A stretch of 64,000 bases of DNA from Hemerocallis citrina (taxonomy: Eukaryota > Streptophyta > Magnoliopsida > Asparagales > Asphodelaceae), in NCBI GenBank assembly GCA_017893485.1, contig CM030361.1, positions 139,332,461-139,396,460 on the forward strand, read 5' to 3'. Each line of letters opens with the position of its first letter. Within the stretch, counting starts at the first letter, position 1. Shown piece after piece: positions 12,409 to 25,189 of the stretch. The notes beneath the pieces were generated by a model, which was not told the origin of the DNA, made no database searches, and was given only the letters and a program-made list of their open reading frames with translations. The translations under genes were made by a program, and so were the position numbers.

Positions 12409-12943
12409 GTGCATCCCCTGGGTGACCGTGACCGAGAGATACTTAGCGAGGATTGGACCAAGCCTCATCGACCCTTGCATGTTTTTCGTTTCCTTTTTCA
12501 TCTTACAGCTCGTGTTTTATTTTGCAGCAATAGATGACACGGAGATCGAATAGAGGAGGGCCTTCTTGGCCAAGATGAAGGCAGTCAAGCAGCAGAAGCA
12601 AAAGAAGAGGCCAGGCGCTACTGCGTCAGAGGGGACTTCTGAGACGAAGTCCAAAAGGTCGAAGGCCTTGACGGTTTTGGGAGCCTCCAGCTCGGTCGAG
12701 GCAGTGCTAAGCTTGGGCAACCTTAAGGGCACCGAAGGGGTGAGATATGGTCTCCCGCCAGTCCATCCCAATGCCAGGGAGATAGTAGGGGAGGCGGTGT
12801 TGGTGCCATGGGCCCTTAATTTGTTCGTGAAGTCGGTGGACTCTCTGATGGAGGGTTTGGTGGCGATCGAGGTGGTGGAGAACCTGTCATCCCTCGGGAC
12901 AGGGAGAGCCTCGCGACCGAGACCCTTGAGTCGTGCTTCATAA
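12409..12943 (+). pseudogene. Antisense ORF of Y, part 2
   Basis: Continuation of the antisense ORF after E2. A short segment with open frames runs to about 12480, then comes an intron-like T-rich stretch ending TTTTGCAG (12522-12529). An exon rich in Lys/Arg/Ser/Thr follows (KQQKQKKRPGATASEGTSE), then a conserved-looking YGLPPVHPNAREIVGEAVLV block. Family members have a basic low-complexity linker at this place. No catalytic motif is visible. Confidence 0.55.
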
Positions 12944-13048
12944 AGTGGGCTCAGGCCAACATGATGGTTAGTGTTCTCTAAGCCTCGTTTTTGGTATTTT
13001 CATGTCCTTAAAAATTTCTAAGTATTTGCTTTTTGGTTACAAGCGACT

Positions 13049-13477
13049 TTGAAAGGGGTGGAGTTGAAGACGCATTACGCTCACGAGCTCCTTCAGTCCG
13101 AGCAGAATGCCAGGCGGTACAAGAGGGAGATAAAAGACCATAAGCTGTTGGTCTTAGCCTCAAAAGCTCACGAGCGAGCCTTGAAGGCAGAGCTGGCCAC
13201 CCTCACCAGCGACCGTACTCGGCTAGAGAAGGAGAAGGCCTTGCTACAGAAGAATGAGAAGAAGCTACAGGCCGCAAAGCTAGGTTCCATTGATAATATC
13301 ATCTACTCCCAGGATCAGGGGTATGAATGTGCCCTTGAACATGCACTGATAAAGTACCCCCATCTCAAGTTCGGGGGTTTCCCCTTCTCCATGAAGTTCC
13401 CCGAGCTCCCACTCACTCTGAGAGGAGGTGACGATGAGGGGGATGATCGCTCGCATACCCATGAGGATGAGCTGTAA
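13049..13477 (+). pseudogene. Antisense ORF of Y, part 3 (coiled-coil region)
   Basis: The 142-residue frame is dominated by heptad-like Lys/Glu/Leu/Ala sequence (ELLQSEQNARRYKREIKDHK and LEKEKALLQKNEKKLQAAKL), predicting a coiled coil over residues 10-80, and ends acidic (DDEGDDRSHTHEDEL). C-terminal coiled coils are typical of plant 'putative gypsy-type transposon' proteins. The intervening 12944-13048 has intron features (GTTAGTG at 12966 and a T-rich tract). Function is unknown. Confidence 0.55.
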
Positions 13478-13757
13478 CCAGACATTCCCGGGGTTAATGT
13501 TGTGGGAACCAAAGAGGTGCCCTCCTCTCCCACGCTGTAGCTTTCCATTTTTTCCTTCCTTCTTTTTCATGTATTTGTCGAATGCGGACTGGCCACCGCT
13601 TTTTTATGGACGTGGATTGATGAATGAAGAAGGATTTTTAGGTCGAGCTTTTAGACTTGATTTTTTCATATGATGTTTTGTATGGGCATTTTGTATTCAT
13701 GAGATTTGGCTAAGTCCACAAGACTCGAAGTAACATAACTCTTTCTTTTTTTATTAG

Positions 13758-14335
13758 ATGGCCGAACCCATTTTGGCCGACCCCCGTGGTGCCGAGTTGG
13801 AGTATCTCAGGGGTAAGATGAAGTCGTTGGAGTCTAGCTTTGCATGCTACAGTAGAAAGGCCAAGGATCGGGAGGCAGAATTTTCTTTCTTCTTTAAGAG
13901 GTCGCAACAATTGGGCCTAGTGTTGGCTTGCCTGAAGAAGGCAATGGTCGATCGAGATTTAGGAAGCGCCGAGTCCCGTATATAGGCCTCAGGTGATTCC
14001 TTTCGACAGCCGACCTCGATTGAGGTGCCTCGCTCGGCTGACTCTTTCCTACATGAGATGTTGGTGGAGAAGGACCTGGAGATATACAGATTGTAGGTCT
14101 CGTTTAGGGTAGCAGTATCTCAGACTGCCTCTCTAGGAAGCGGCTAGCCTTCTGCATATGGCCCTTCTTCGACCCTTAGACTGGAACTGCCAAATCTTAG
14201 TGATGCTCAGAGCTTGGTGGTTGGGGCATCCACCTTGGCCACTCCTAGAGGGGAAGCCGATAGACTCATAGATGAACAGATACGCTCAGCAGTGCTCGAC
14301 CTGGTTGGCCTTTGCCCAAGCCCCCTTGGATAGAG
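13758..14335 (+). pseudogene. Antisense ORF of Y, 3' remnant
   Basis: The frame MAEPILADPRGAELEYLRGK is charged and coiled-coil prone and runs to a stop at 13983. Related sequence (SADSFLHEMLVEKDLEIYRL) follows it in frame to about 14096. I read this as a decayed downstream exon or second ORF of the antisense unit. From 14336 to 14970 I see no gene; this is the 3' non-coding spacer of Y. Confidence 0.4.
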
Positions 14336-14976
14336 GAGTAGGTCACTAGGTTGACTCTCATGCTTTGCTGTATTCTGGTTGTATCTTGTTGTAATCTTTA
14401 TGGCATCGCCAGTTGTGTGATAACTTGGTCAATAGGTGGAGCTCGACTCCAGGATGCCTTATGTAAATGCGTTGCCTTAGAATTCGAAATATTAGTCTTT
14501 GAACTTGTGGTATCCGTTTAATGGCATTTTCTTGGGATCCGGAGTGTTAGTCTTGGAAATTATAGCGTCTGATTAATTACATGATGTTGGAATCCAAAAC
14601 ACTGACCTAACGGTATGTGGCGGCAACTCCTTCACAACTGTTAGATGAGAATGTGTGACTCCGATCTGTCCACGTCATCATTGTGGTTTTCGAGAGAACT
14701 TTTTCTTCTGTAGCTATATAAGCCCCTATTGTTTCTCAGGCTTTTGTCAGTTGCCTAATCTTAAGGGGTTCTTATGCTACTCGCTGACAGTTAGGGGTAA
14801 ATCAGTGAGTATAGTTGCTTTCTCCCTAGTTGCCAGCGGGTGATAGTGTGACCATTTTGGACCTCGGACTTCACTGGGGTCATATCGCATCTCATACAGG
14901 GCTTCAAGGTTTTTGGAGAGCGTCTCGGTTCATGTGGTCTTCCTACCGAGCAGTGAAAACATAGAAGAATATAGGG

Positions 14977-15370
14977 GTCGAGGTCCATGTCGAGCGGCTA
15001 GGATTTAGGAGATCGTAGGAATCTTCCGTCAGGTTCAAAGTCCATGCCGAGCGGCGGGGACTTGGGAATTGCAGAAAATCTCCCTTTAGGGTCGAAGTCC
15101 ATGCCGAGCGGTGAGGTCTTCGGAGATTGTAAGAAATCTCCCATTAGGGTTGAAGTTTATGCCGAGCAGAGAGGACTTGGGAGATTGTAAGAAATCTCTT
15201 GTTAGGGTCGAAGTCACTACCAAGTGGCAGGGATTTGGGAGATTGTAAGAAATCTCCCGTTAGGGTCAAAGTCCATGCCGAGCGACAAGGAATTGGGAGA
15301 TTGTGAAATCTCTTGTTAGAGCCGAAGTCCATGCCGAGCGGCGAGGACTTGGGAGATTGTAAGAAATCTA
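14977..15370. repeat. Tandem repeat, about 58-bp unit, 7 copies
   Basis: Units share GTCGAAGTCCATGCCGAGCG followed by GGACTTGGGAGATTGTAAGA and AATCTC. The array sits between the integrase end of Y and its antisense ORF, a typical place for minisatellites in Tat-lineage elements. Confidence 0.85.
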
Positions 15371-15497
15371 TCTTGTACCACAATCACTTTAGTGTTTTCA
15401 GTAGAAGAGTTACCACGGAAACAAAGTTTTATTATTTGATTGCCAATGGCAGGCGCTTATTACAAATGTTGATACATGTATGGGCCACTACGGTCCC

Positions 15498-16730
15498 TTA
15501 CAGAATTTGATCAAATGTTCTGCATTCTAGGTCCTCTTGACAACCCATGTCTTCAATTTGGTAAGTTCTTGGATGAACCACTTTGGAGGCCTTGTATGGG
15601 CCCTCCCAGTTCGGTGCCAGCTTTCCTTTCTTCCGTGGCTTGGAGATATCGAGCCTTCGAAGTATGAAATCACCATCTTTGATGTCCGTTGGCCAGACCT
15701 TCTTGTTGTAGAACCGCTTAACACACTGTTGGTAAATATTTATTCTGAGGGAAGACATCTCGCGGGCTTCGTCGAGGAGGTCCAAGTTGGCCTTGAGGTC
15801 ATTTGAGTTTGACTCCTCATTGAAACCTATAATCTGTGGTCAACGTAGCCCGACCTCCAAGGGGATGACAACCTCTATCCTATAGGTCAAGTTGAAGGGT
15901 GACTCACCAGTCAGGACCGTTTTCGTGGTTCGGTAGGACAAAAGGACGCTGGGTAGTTTGTCAACCCACAACCCCTTTGGAGATTCATCCAACTACTTTT
16001 TGAGGCCTTTGAGTATTTGACGATTCGCGTCCTCTACCTGGCTGTTGGATTGGGGGTGCGAGATCAAAGAGAACCGCTGTTGGGTCCCAAGGCCCTCACA
16101 AAATTTACGGAAGCCTTTCACTGTGAATTGGGTCCCATTATTTGTGATAAGGACCAGTGGTATCCCGAACCGCAAAGCGATATGTTTCCAAAAGAAATGT
16201 TGATCATGATGCTTCGTGATGGTGGCTAGGGGTTCTGCTTCAATCTACTTCGTAAAATAGTTGATGGCCACAATGAGAAATCTTCTTTGACCAGATGCCT
16301 TAGGAAAGGGGTCAACGAGGTCCATTCCCCACAAAGAGAATGGCGCAGGACTGGTGAGTAATTTGAGCATGGCTTGGGTGGCATGTTTCACAGAAAAGAA
16401 TCTTTAGCACGGTCCACTAGCTTTAACCATGTCATGAGCATCTTGGAGGAGGGTCGGCCAATAGTAATCGTGGTTGAGGACTTTTCTGGCAAGTGTCCTA
16501 CTAACCATATGGAAACTGTTGATTCCTTCATGCATCTCTTTCAAAGCGTATTTTGCTTCTTCCAAGCTCAGACGCTGTAGATAGGGCCTCCCATCAACCT
16601 TGGTATAAGAGTGCTTGTAGAGCACGCCATCCATGAGCACGAACCTCTCAACCCTGACTCTAACTTTTTTGGCCTCAGATGGGTCTTGTGGCAGTACACC
16701 GTCCCTCAAGAAATCCAATATTGGGTCCAT
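15498..16730 (-). pseudogene. int: Integrase of Tat-like element Y
   Basis: Integrase inserts retroelement cDNA. Reading downward, 16730-16404 gives the zinc-binding region (VDGRPYLQRLSLEEAKYALK, then HEGINSFHMVSRTLARKVLN and YYWPTLLQDA). 16175-15993 gives part of the catalytic core (LVLITNNGTQFTVKGFRKFC), where the usual D of the DNGTQF motif reads N. 15785-15498 gives the C-terminal domain (KLAPNWEGPYKASKVV). Stops and frameshifts separate the blocks. The lost catalytic Asp and broken frames indicate a dead copy. It follows the RT/RNase H order expected for Ty3/gypsy. Confidence 0.85.
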
Positions 16731-16742
16731 CCACCCTGGTCC

Positions 16743-17261
16743 CTACATGGGCGGATCGAGGCAGAGGACCTCGGTGTTCTCTATACTTGGTCGCTGGAGG
16801 ACCTCCACCAGAACAGTGTGGTCGAGGCCATCAAAGGAAGATGAGGCAAACTTGGACAAGGCGTCTGCCCGAACAATTTTTTCACGAGGGATTCGGGTGA
16901 CTGAGGCATCCTCAAAGTATGTGAGGAGAAGTTTGACACGTGTCAGGTATTGCACTATTCGAGCATCACGAGCTTCATACTCCCCTCATACTTGGTTGAC
17001 AATGAGCTGGGAGTCACTGAATGTTCTAACTTGTTTGGCCTCTGCCTTCCGGGCCAATAGGAGCCCAGCAATCAAGGCCTCGTACTCTGCTTTGTTGTTC
17101 GATGCTCTGAAACTAAAGCGTAGGGAGTACTGAAGGAAAAAGCTATCATGACCACTTAGTATGAGTCCTGCTCCACTCCCTTCCTCGCAGGAGGAACTGT
17201 CTACATAGAGCTCCCACACAGGTTCATTTTTCCAATCCTCGAAATCTCTGGAATTGTGCAT
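16743..17261 (-). pseudogene. RNase H domain of element Y
   Basis: RNase H removes the RNA strand during reverse transcription. The segment 17261-16986 contains WELYVDSSS (first Asp), NNKAEYEALIAGLLLARKAE (Glu) and TFSDSQLIVNQV (Asp), so the core acidic residues are visible. The following segment (16955-16743) carries REKIVRADALSKFASSS, the usual linker to integrase. 17262-17503, between RT and RNase H, is decayed connection sequence. Confidence 0.85.
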
Positions 17262-17503
17262 TCTGTAATGAATTTGACCAGCTCCTGCCCCTTAATAGAA
17301 GTCCTCGGCTTGTAGATAATATCATGCTGGATCAACTTGATCGGCCACTTAAGCAACTGACCGGAATTCTCCGGTTTATTGAGGACTTATTTGAGCGGTT
17401 GGTCAGTGAGCACTTGAATAAAGTGAGCCTAAAAATAGGGGCAAAGTTTCTGCGCGTCCATGACTAGGGCATACGCAGCCTTCTCCATTTTGGTATAGCG
17501 GAG

Positions 17504-18581
17504 CTAGGCATCATGCATGACTTTGCTGATGTAGTAGATAAGGCTTTGGACCCCATCATCCTCTATGACTAGAACGACGCAGAGTGCCTGTTCCGATGCA
17601 TCCAGATAAAGATAGAGGAGCTCACCCAGCTCGGGCTTGCTTAGGAGGCGTGGGTGAGATAGCACTTTAGCTGGTCGAAGGTATGTTGTTGGTGTTCCCC
17701 CCACTCGAATCTCTTTGCCCCCCTGAGGGCCTGAATAAGGGGAGGGACTTCTCCCCCGATTTAGAGAGGAAACGCCCGATAGCAACTAGGCGAATGGTGA
17801 GCCTCTGAACTTCCTTCACATTCTTGGGAGGGGCCATTTCTAATATGACCTTGATCTTCTCTAGATCTGCTTCCATCCCGCGTCAGCTAACCATGAAGCC
17901 AAAGAATTTTCTAGAGGTAATGCCGAAGGCATATTTGGAGGGGTTGAGCCTCATATTGTGTATCCTCAGGACCTCGAAGACCTCCTCGAGGTCTTTCACA
18001 TGGTCCTCCCCTTTGAGACTTTTGACGAGTATGTCATCGACATATACCTCCATATTGCACCCTATCTGCTCTTTGAAGACTCGGTTGAGGAGTCTCTGGT
18101 ATGTTATGCCAACATTTTTGAGCCCAAAGAGCATGACTCTGTAGCAGTAGAGTCTCTAGTCGGTTACAAAGGTTGTCTTCGGAATGTCAGGGAGAAACAT
18201 CCGGATCTGGTTATAGCCTGAGAAGGTATCCATGTAGCTCAATAGCTCACGGCTGGAGGTTGCATCATCCAGAGCATCAATGTTCGGCAGAGGAAAGGGA
18301 TCTTTCGGACAGGCCTCGTTGTGGTCAGTGGAATCGATTCATATTCTCCACTTGTCGTTGGACTTCTTAACCATGACAATATTGGCCAGCCACTCCGGAT
18401 AGCTAACCTCCTGGATGAAGCGAGCGGAGAGGAGCTTCTCTACCTCTTCCTTCATTGCATGTTGCATCTTCGGGGTGAACTTCCTTCGCTTTTGTTGTAC
18501 AGGTTTAGAGTCCGGCAGGACACTCATTCGATGCATTATAAGATCCTCATAAATCCCCGGCATATCCGAGGGGGTCCAAGC
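17504..18581 (-). pseudogene. Reverse transcriptase of element Y
   Basis: RT copies element RNA into DNA. From 18581 downward: MPGIYEDLIMHRMSVLPDSK, KPVQQKRRKFTPKMQHAMKE and FIQEVSYPEWLANIVMVKKS are the N-terminal fingers. 18134-17883 contains MLFGLKNVGITYQRLLNRVF and the active-site block NMEVYVDDILVKS (YVDD intact). 17876 downward has the thumb/connection sequence (PPKNVKEVQRLTIRLVAIGR). Stops interrupt the frame, for example around 18150. The 5' side is cut at 18581 by E3; the protease and gag that should precede it are at 42453-43938. Confidence 0.9.
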
Positions 18582-21500
18582 TGTAAGACCCCGTAAAATA
18601 GTATATATCTATTTTGCATTTTTAATCCGTGCACGATTAAGAGTTGCACACATTAATGGAATTTTCTCAATTTTAATTGAGTAAATATTGAAACATATCA
18701 TTATTCGATATGTTTTGAACTCAACGAAGGTGTAATTGTAGAACTGGAGTTGAGATATCTTCTCAATTAAGTCGTATATTAGTCTTAACTATAATTAAGT
18801 TAGGATGTATAATATTAAATTATTATTTTGTATGGTGATAATACGATTTCATGTGTGTTATTACAAATTGTATGTACAAATTGTTTTGACATTATTTGTG
18901 TGTATTTCAATTTCTATTTGATTGAAATTGTGTGTGAAATTGTTGTGATTTAAATCATCTAATTAAACACAATATGACTCAACTAGACCCAAACACACTC
19001 TAGCTTGAATCCAAGTTGACCCAACCTAACTTAACTTGTTTTGTGCATGTGCAACCCCTGTGACTCTTTTTTGTATTTTCATTTGTATTTAATTAAATTC
19101 CTGGTCATTTAATTTTATTTCTGATTATATCTCTTTTCGTCCCTTTTGAATTGTATGTTGTTGTTGTCCTTATAATTAATTTCTTGCTTTGATTCACTCT
19201 TTATTTCTCTATTTGATTGATCTACCACTACAACATATAGGGCTTTCTACAGCGGATTTATTATAGCATTTAAATGTTAATGCTATTGAAAGTGATCAAT
19301 AATAGCATTTTTGAAGAAAATGCTGTCTTTGATTAATTTTGAAGTTTACCCTTAGTTATGACAGCGTTTTCAAAACGCTATATTATTTACGACATTTTAA
19401 AAACGCTATTATATCTATAATTAAACAAAACAGATATGGGCAAAAAAAAAAATCTAAGTAAAAAGTCTAAATCTATCAAAACCCTTTTAACTACTCCCCC
19501 GTTTCGAAAACGTCCCCTTCACGAAATCTATCCCTAATTTCTATTCATCCGCGCCTCCCCAATCCCCCTGATTTCTATTCCTTCACGCCTCCAGAATCCC
19601 CGACCCGCTGAAATCTATCCCTAATTTCTATTCACCGTGCCTCCCGAATCCTCTAATTTCTATTCCTTCACGCCTCCTGAATCCCCGACCCGCCGTAGAA
19701 GCGTCTTTTCTCCCGTGACCCCATTGCCCTACCCTCCATCGCCGAATGCCCTATCCTCCTCCCCGCCCTCCGAAGCCAGACACGCCGTCGCCGAACACCA
19801 TCTTCTCCTCCCCGCCCCCGAAGTCCCACCATGTCGTCACAGTACCGGATCACCCCTTTCTCCTCCCCGCCATCTCCCACGCTAGCCGATTCCAGGTAAT
19901 TTTGTTTATACTTTATACTTGCTGTGAGTTTAGATTTATGTGGTACATAAATCTAAAATTCCAAAACTGTTTATACAGAATGTGTTCTGTGAGTTTGGTG
20001 TTCAATTTTCTTTTTTAGGCTTTCTAGTGGATATGCATTTGTGGTATGGACATCTTGATGTTTTTGACTCAGCTTCTCAATATCTTATCTTTTGAATCTT
20101 GTTATATTTACAATTACAGTTACAATCAGTGTTCGTTTTAGTGTGTTATATTTCCAATGGAAAACTTAACCGTTTTTCCTTTTGAATAATCTATTTTGTG
20201 TAGGATAATTTTGTGAACATCAACTAGTCATTTTAGGCTATTAATTTGACACCAAATTAAAAATGGTTGGCTACAGATTCATTGCTAATCATTAAAAGCA
20301 ATTTATCTTTGTGACAGAATTTGGCAAGCATGCTGATGCTGTATTGCGTGGCTCCGCCAAACATTGGAAATATATAATTTGTTTCCCTCCGCCAAACATA
20401 TTTTTTTTCTTTCGAGAAGGGTTATAGTAATGACGAATTTATTCTAAAGTGTTAAGCTGGTAGTACAATAACCTCTTCGTTGGTTTTGGTCCCATGCTTG
20501 TCAGATGCCTTGAACTCACGATGTCAGCCTCATAAATTTAGCAATATAAGAAAAATAAATTATTTGTTGTTATTTTAGAATATTTTCTTATATATTTAAC
20601 TTCAATATGAAGTTTTTTGCATAAGTTTTCAATAACCGCATTGAAGTTAGAAACTTTTATAATTGGTTTAGATAAGCAATATGATTTGAACTTTTGAGTA
20701 TTCCTATGCAGAGCTTCAATTACCACATTGAGATGAGATTCTTTTCTTATTGTTTTTTATGGTGTAGAAGTTAAAACATACTAGCAGGAATACTAATTAT
20801 TTGGGAATATTAAAATGCTACTTTTTAAAGGAAAATTGATGATAAATAAGTTCTGGTTAAATGGAATTTAAATTATTGTAGAAAAATAAAGTTGTTGTCT
20901 TCTTGAATTTATTTGATTTAACTTAAAGGTATCTGTTGAAGAGAATCTCTAGAAGGAACTTCAAGCCAATATGAAAAGGCAGAAAGGAGAAGAAAATTTC
21001 TCTATCTAATGTTTCTTGGTAGTGATTATTTGAACTACACTTTTTAGGTGTTAGAAGCAGTAGTGTACATTTTCTAGTAAATTGTAAGAGAAACAGGCTG
21101 TAATATGTGTTTTACGGATTTTTTTGTATATTCAGTAAGTTAGAACTAGCTCCAGTTGAGAATGAAAATGAGCAAAAATCAGTTAGATTTTGAGCATGCA
21201 CTACTGATACCAAAAGGTCATGCTAGTTTAAAGTGATGAGATATTTAGTATAGAGGACTAGGTAGATTTGTAGAAACATATATTTAGTTAAAAAGGATTG
21301 AAGGGGGTAATCTTTCGCAAGCATAGATTGAGGTCCTTACCAAATAAATAAAAAACATAACGGAAAAAGAATATGTTAGCTATTCATTTAACTGGATAAA
21401 TAAGCTTTCGCGAAATGAATGTAGAAAAAGTATCCATTTAATTCAAACACTTCGTTGAAGTTTTCTCTTATACGACTCAAGAAGTATGCCTATTATCTCA

Positions 21501-23579
21501 TTTTCCCGTACACATATATTAACCAGGTATAATGGATGTGATTGGTGTTATCTACTTCCTAAAACATTACTTTTATTGCAGTTCCATACAATAGTAAAGT
21601 ACAAAGCTTTATACATCATTATTGCCAAATCTTAATATCAGATATATGTTGTATTTCTCCTTACTTTGTTGGTAGGACTACTTAAACCTTTTATCTGTAT
21701 TCTATCTGATATTCAGATCTTTTACTTAACAACCTAACAGTAGAGTTTGCCTTCCGAATTTGCAGATCCGCTGCAAAATCATTAGAGGAAAGATCATAAG
21801 CAAAAAGGGCAAACACTACTGGTTTCTCAAGCAGCGCTAGGCAGGGTATGCCAATATTCTATCGCTTTATTTACTGAGTAATTGATTGGATGTCTTTGCA
21901 AAACTCTTATATTAGTCTATGACCACTCTCTCACTCTCTCTCGCTCAAAATTTAATATATCTCTCATCATTGGTCATGAATTATGCTTGTCTTTTCTTTG
22001 TGAGTCTATGAGTAGTCATGATTTTTGGTTTTTTAAAAAATGGAATAAAAAGTTGTTACACATAGTAAATAAGTTAGAATTGGTTTTGATATTAAACCTT
22101 ATACTTTAGTTGTAATCTGAAATTCTGTCTCAATTGCATGTTTTGCTAGTCATTGAAGGGCTATAAGGATCATGAAGAAGGAATTCCTGTTCTTTTCCTT
22201 TTTCTAACTCATGAAAGTCATGCAACCTTTTTAAATTTTCATTTGGAGGTCAGTGGCTTCCACCTGTGTGCTCTGACACTCCAGTTTCCCTATCTCATAT
22301 GTGATCCACCCATTCATAGTGACCTCCGTGCCCTAGAACATACATAGATGAAGAATCATGAGATCTCAATGCTTTTTCTTCATGTATTTAGTGGTTTTGG
22401 TTGTTTTATTGTTGAAATAATGTTTATCTTGCATCCGCAAATGTCATATGTGTAGAACCTCATGATTTTCTAGTCATATATCTTTTGTGGTACAGAGATC
22501 AACTGGAACTGTAATGCTCATGCTCTGATATGTGGAATTGAAATTTTAAATATCTATTAAAGGAAATTTATTCTTTGTGGGTAGTGGCTTCCATTTTTTT
22601 CATTATATAATGTGTATATATGTGTATTTGCGTGTGTGGTATGTAGCATTATCTTATATATTTGGAGGAAATGAAGCCTGACCTTGTACAAATAATTGTC
22701 TTTACTACTGTCATTCTATTTCATTAGTTTTTCCAACTTCAGATTTTCTTCTTCATTAAGATCTGTCATTGGATAAAATCCAAAATCATTGCATAATTGT
22801 ATTTTAACTATGCTATCACAATATTAGAGTTCATTTTAGAGTTAATGATGATGAACAGAATCGAGATGGAGGCTTTATAATCTTGGAAGTATTTAATATT
22901 AAAAATTGGGATTTGTTCATTACTAAAAAGTATTGAGTTAACTTGATTTAAATTTTAAAATAATTTATGCCTAACCTAATTCCTTTCTGTTAGGTAAATT
23001 AAATAGGTAGTTCTGATAAAACTTTTTGTATCCTACTCTTTCTGTAGAACTTCTTGTCTGGAGTTACTTGGAATGGCAAAAGGCTGTTTACTATTATCGA
23101 TCCAGCTTTATTGTGATGGTAACTGCTTTACAGTGAAAAGTTAGTCACAGTAGACAAACTTTTTGCAATTGAAAGTTCTTATTTGAGTTAAGGATGACAT
23201 TAGGTTGCATGTATGTTTATCATTATGGCTTAGTTCCACTACATTAACATTTTTTGCTAGTAATTTGTGTACCTCTTGATATGCAACTGGTGAATGGATA
23301 TGACATATTTAAAAAACATATTTTTAAAATCGTATCAATTAAAGTTTGATCCACGTTGTTGATGTGTGTATTGTTGGTGTTATCTTGTTAATTTCTCCTC
23401 GGTTGTCATCTCTTCAAAGTCAGAGGAGCTGGTGTGTCATCACAATGAATAAAGATTGGGTTCATCTTAACAAGTAATGAAATCTTACCCAAATTAATAT
23501 TTTAATATATAATAGATATTAAGATATTACATACTTTTATGACCACTATTTTATAATTTATAGAAATACAACAGCATAT

Positions 23580-24619
23580 AAAGTGGCAGTTCATCAGTTT
23601 GTGGAAATTGCGAAGTCAACTGCTGAGGACCCAAACTGGATTATATGTCCATGCAGAGATTGCCAAAATTTCTGTCGTGGAAATGAGGATATGCTTTTAC
23701 TTCATTTGCTCAAGCATGGAATGGATATGACTTACACAAATTGGATTTGGCATGGGGAAGGATTGAATGCGAAGAGTTCTACTAAGGAATCTGTATTGCC
23801 AGATAGAATAATGATGAATGTAGGAAGTGCCATGAGTCACGGTGGAAGAAGGATCATCAGACTAAGAAGATTCTTATTGGAGTGCCAGTTAAGATTTTGA
23901 GGTATTTTCCAATAATTCCAAGGTTTAGAAGAATGTTCCAAACATCAGAACTTGCTGAAAATTTACGGTGGCATCACAATCATAAAAGTGAAGATGATAA
24001 AATTAGGCACCCTGTTGACTCATTGGCTTGGAAAACAATTGATAATAAATGGCCATCTTTTGCTGCCGAGCCGCGCAACCTTAGACTTGGTCTGGCTGCA
24101 GATGGGTTTAATCCCTTCCGTGGTCTTAGCTCCTCACATAGTTGTTGGCCTATGATGCTGGTAATATATAATCTTCCACCAGGGTTATGCATGAGAAAGG
24201 AACATATTATGTTATCATTGTTGATTTCAGGACCACATCAACCAGAAAATGACATAGATATTTATTTACAACCACTGATAGATGACTTGCAGGTTTTATT
24301 TGATGTGGGTGTACAAACATATGATGCTTTCACCAAAACATTTTTCAACTTGAAAGCAATTTTGATGTGGACAATAAATGACTTTCCAGCTTATGGTAAC
24401 CTGGCTGGATGTACTACGAAGGGAAAACTAGCATTCCCCATATGTGGTACTAATAGTTGTTCTAAATGGTTGAAACACAGTAAAAAAAATGTTTACCTGA
24501 ACCATAGGCGGTTTCTTGGACCAAAACATACATTACGGTTCAAAAGAAGTTGGTTTGACGGGAAACAAGAGCTTGAGGAGCCACCTAGATTAATGGTCGG
24601 ATCAAGAATTTTGAAGTAA
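23580..24619 (+). pseudogene. CACTA Tnp2 transposase remnant
   Basis: This protein would cut and move the CACTA element. The first frame (to 23900) resembles the transposase-associated domain: FVEIAKSTAEDPNWIICPCR, then DCQNFCRGNEDMLLLHLLKH and TNWIWHGEG. The next frame (23882-24619) resembles Tnp2: LAADGFNPFRGLSSSHSCWP, NLPPGLCMRKEHIMLSLLIS, IDIYLQPLIDDLQVLFDVGV and DFPAYGNLAGCTTKGKLAFP. A frameshift lies near 23850-23900. There is no ATG at the start; an AG at about 23562 suggests an upstream exon. The C-terminal part of Tnp2 is absent, so the element is non-autonomous. Confidence 0.85.
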
Positions 24620-24727
24620 GACAACCTTGAATAAGAAGGTAAGAATATTGATTTTCATTTGAATGCTGATTAGATTAAACATAATAGATTTATAATTCAG
24701 TTTGTTGTAAAATTGTTATTTTACAGA

Positions 24728-25000
24728 GTATGGTTCAACAAGAAGAGGATAGTGAGGATGATCTAGAGGAAGAAGATAGTGATAACGATATGGAGGAAGA
24801 AGATAGTGATGCTCAAGATGAAGAGGATAGTGAAGATGATGAAGAACATCATAGCAATAGTGATGATAATGTGGATTTTGATGGTGAAAACGATAATGAC
24901 GATGATAGTGACGAGGAGGATGAGGATGAGGATAAGCGCTCAAAATTGTGTAACAATGATCCATTATCAACTACTAATGCAACTGATACTCCACAGGTAA
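24728..25000 (+). pseudogene. Acidic exon-like region of the CACTA element
   Basis: The open frame is almost entirely Asp/Glu/Ser (EEDSEDDLEEEDSDNDMEEE) and then ends DPLSTTNATDTPQ before CAGGTAACC, a plausible 5' splice site at about 24996. Acidic stretches are frequent in plant CACTA accessory ORFs. A direct function cannot be read from it. Confidence 0.45.
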
Positions 25001-25023
25001 CCCAATACAGCTTTAGTACTTTT

Positions 25024-25027
<4 letters not shown>

Positions 25028-25104
<77 letters not shown>
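25028..25104. repeat. (TA)n microsatellite, about 77 bp
   Basis: Uninterrupted AT dinucleotides in the putative intron after the acidic exon. Similar long (TA)n runs are at 45817-45897 and 51057-51121. Confidence 0.95.
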
Positions 25105-25106
<2 letters not shown>

Positions 25107-25189
25107 CACTTGAAATAACTTTTTTTATGTTTTCATGTTAGTCACTCAATGGCAGCAGTAATCGTAGAAGTAGAAAGTGTGAATTGTTA

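Noticed and set aside
24849..25109. ORFs reading Ile-Tyr repeats
   Set aside because: Direct translations of the (TA)n microsatellite; the same occurs at 45748-46028 and 50835-51233.
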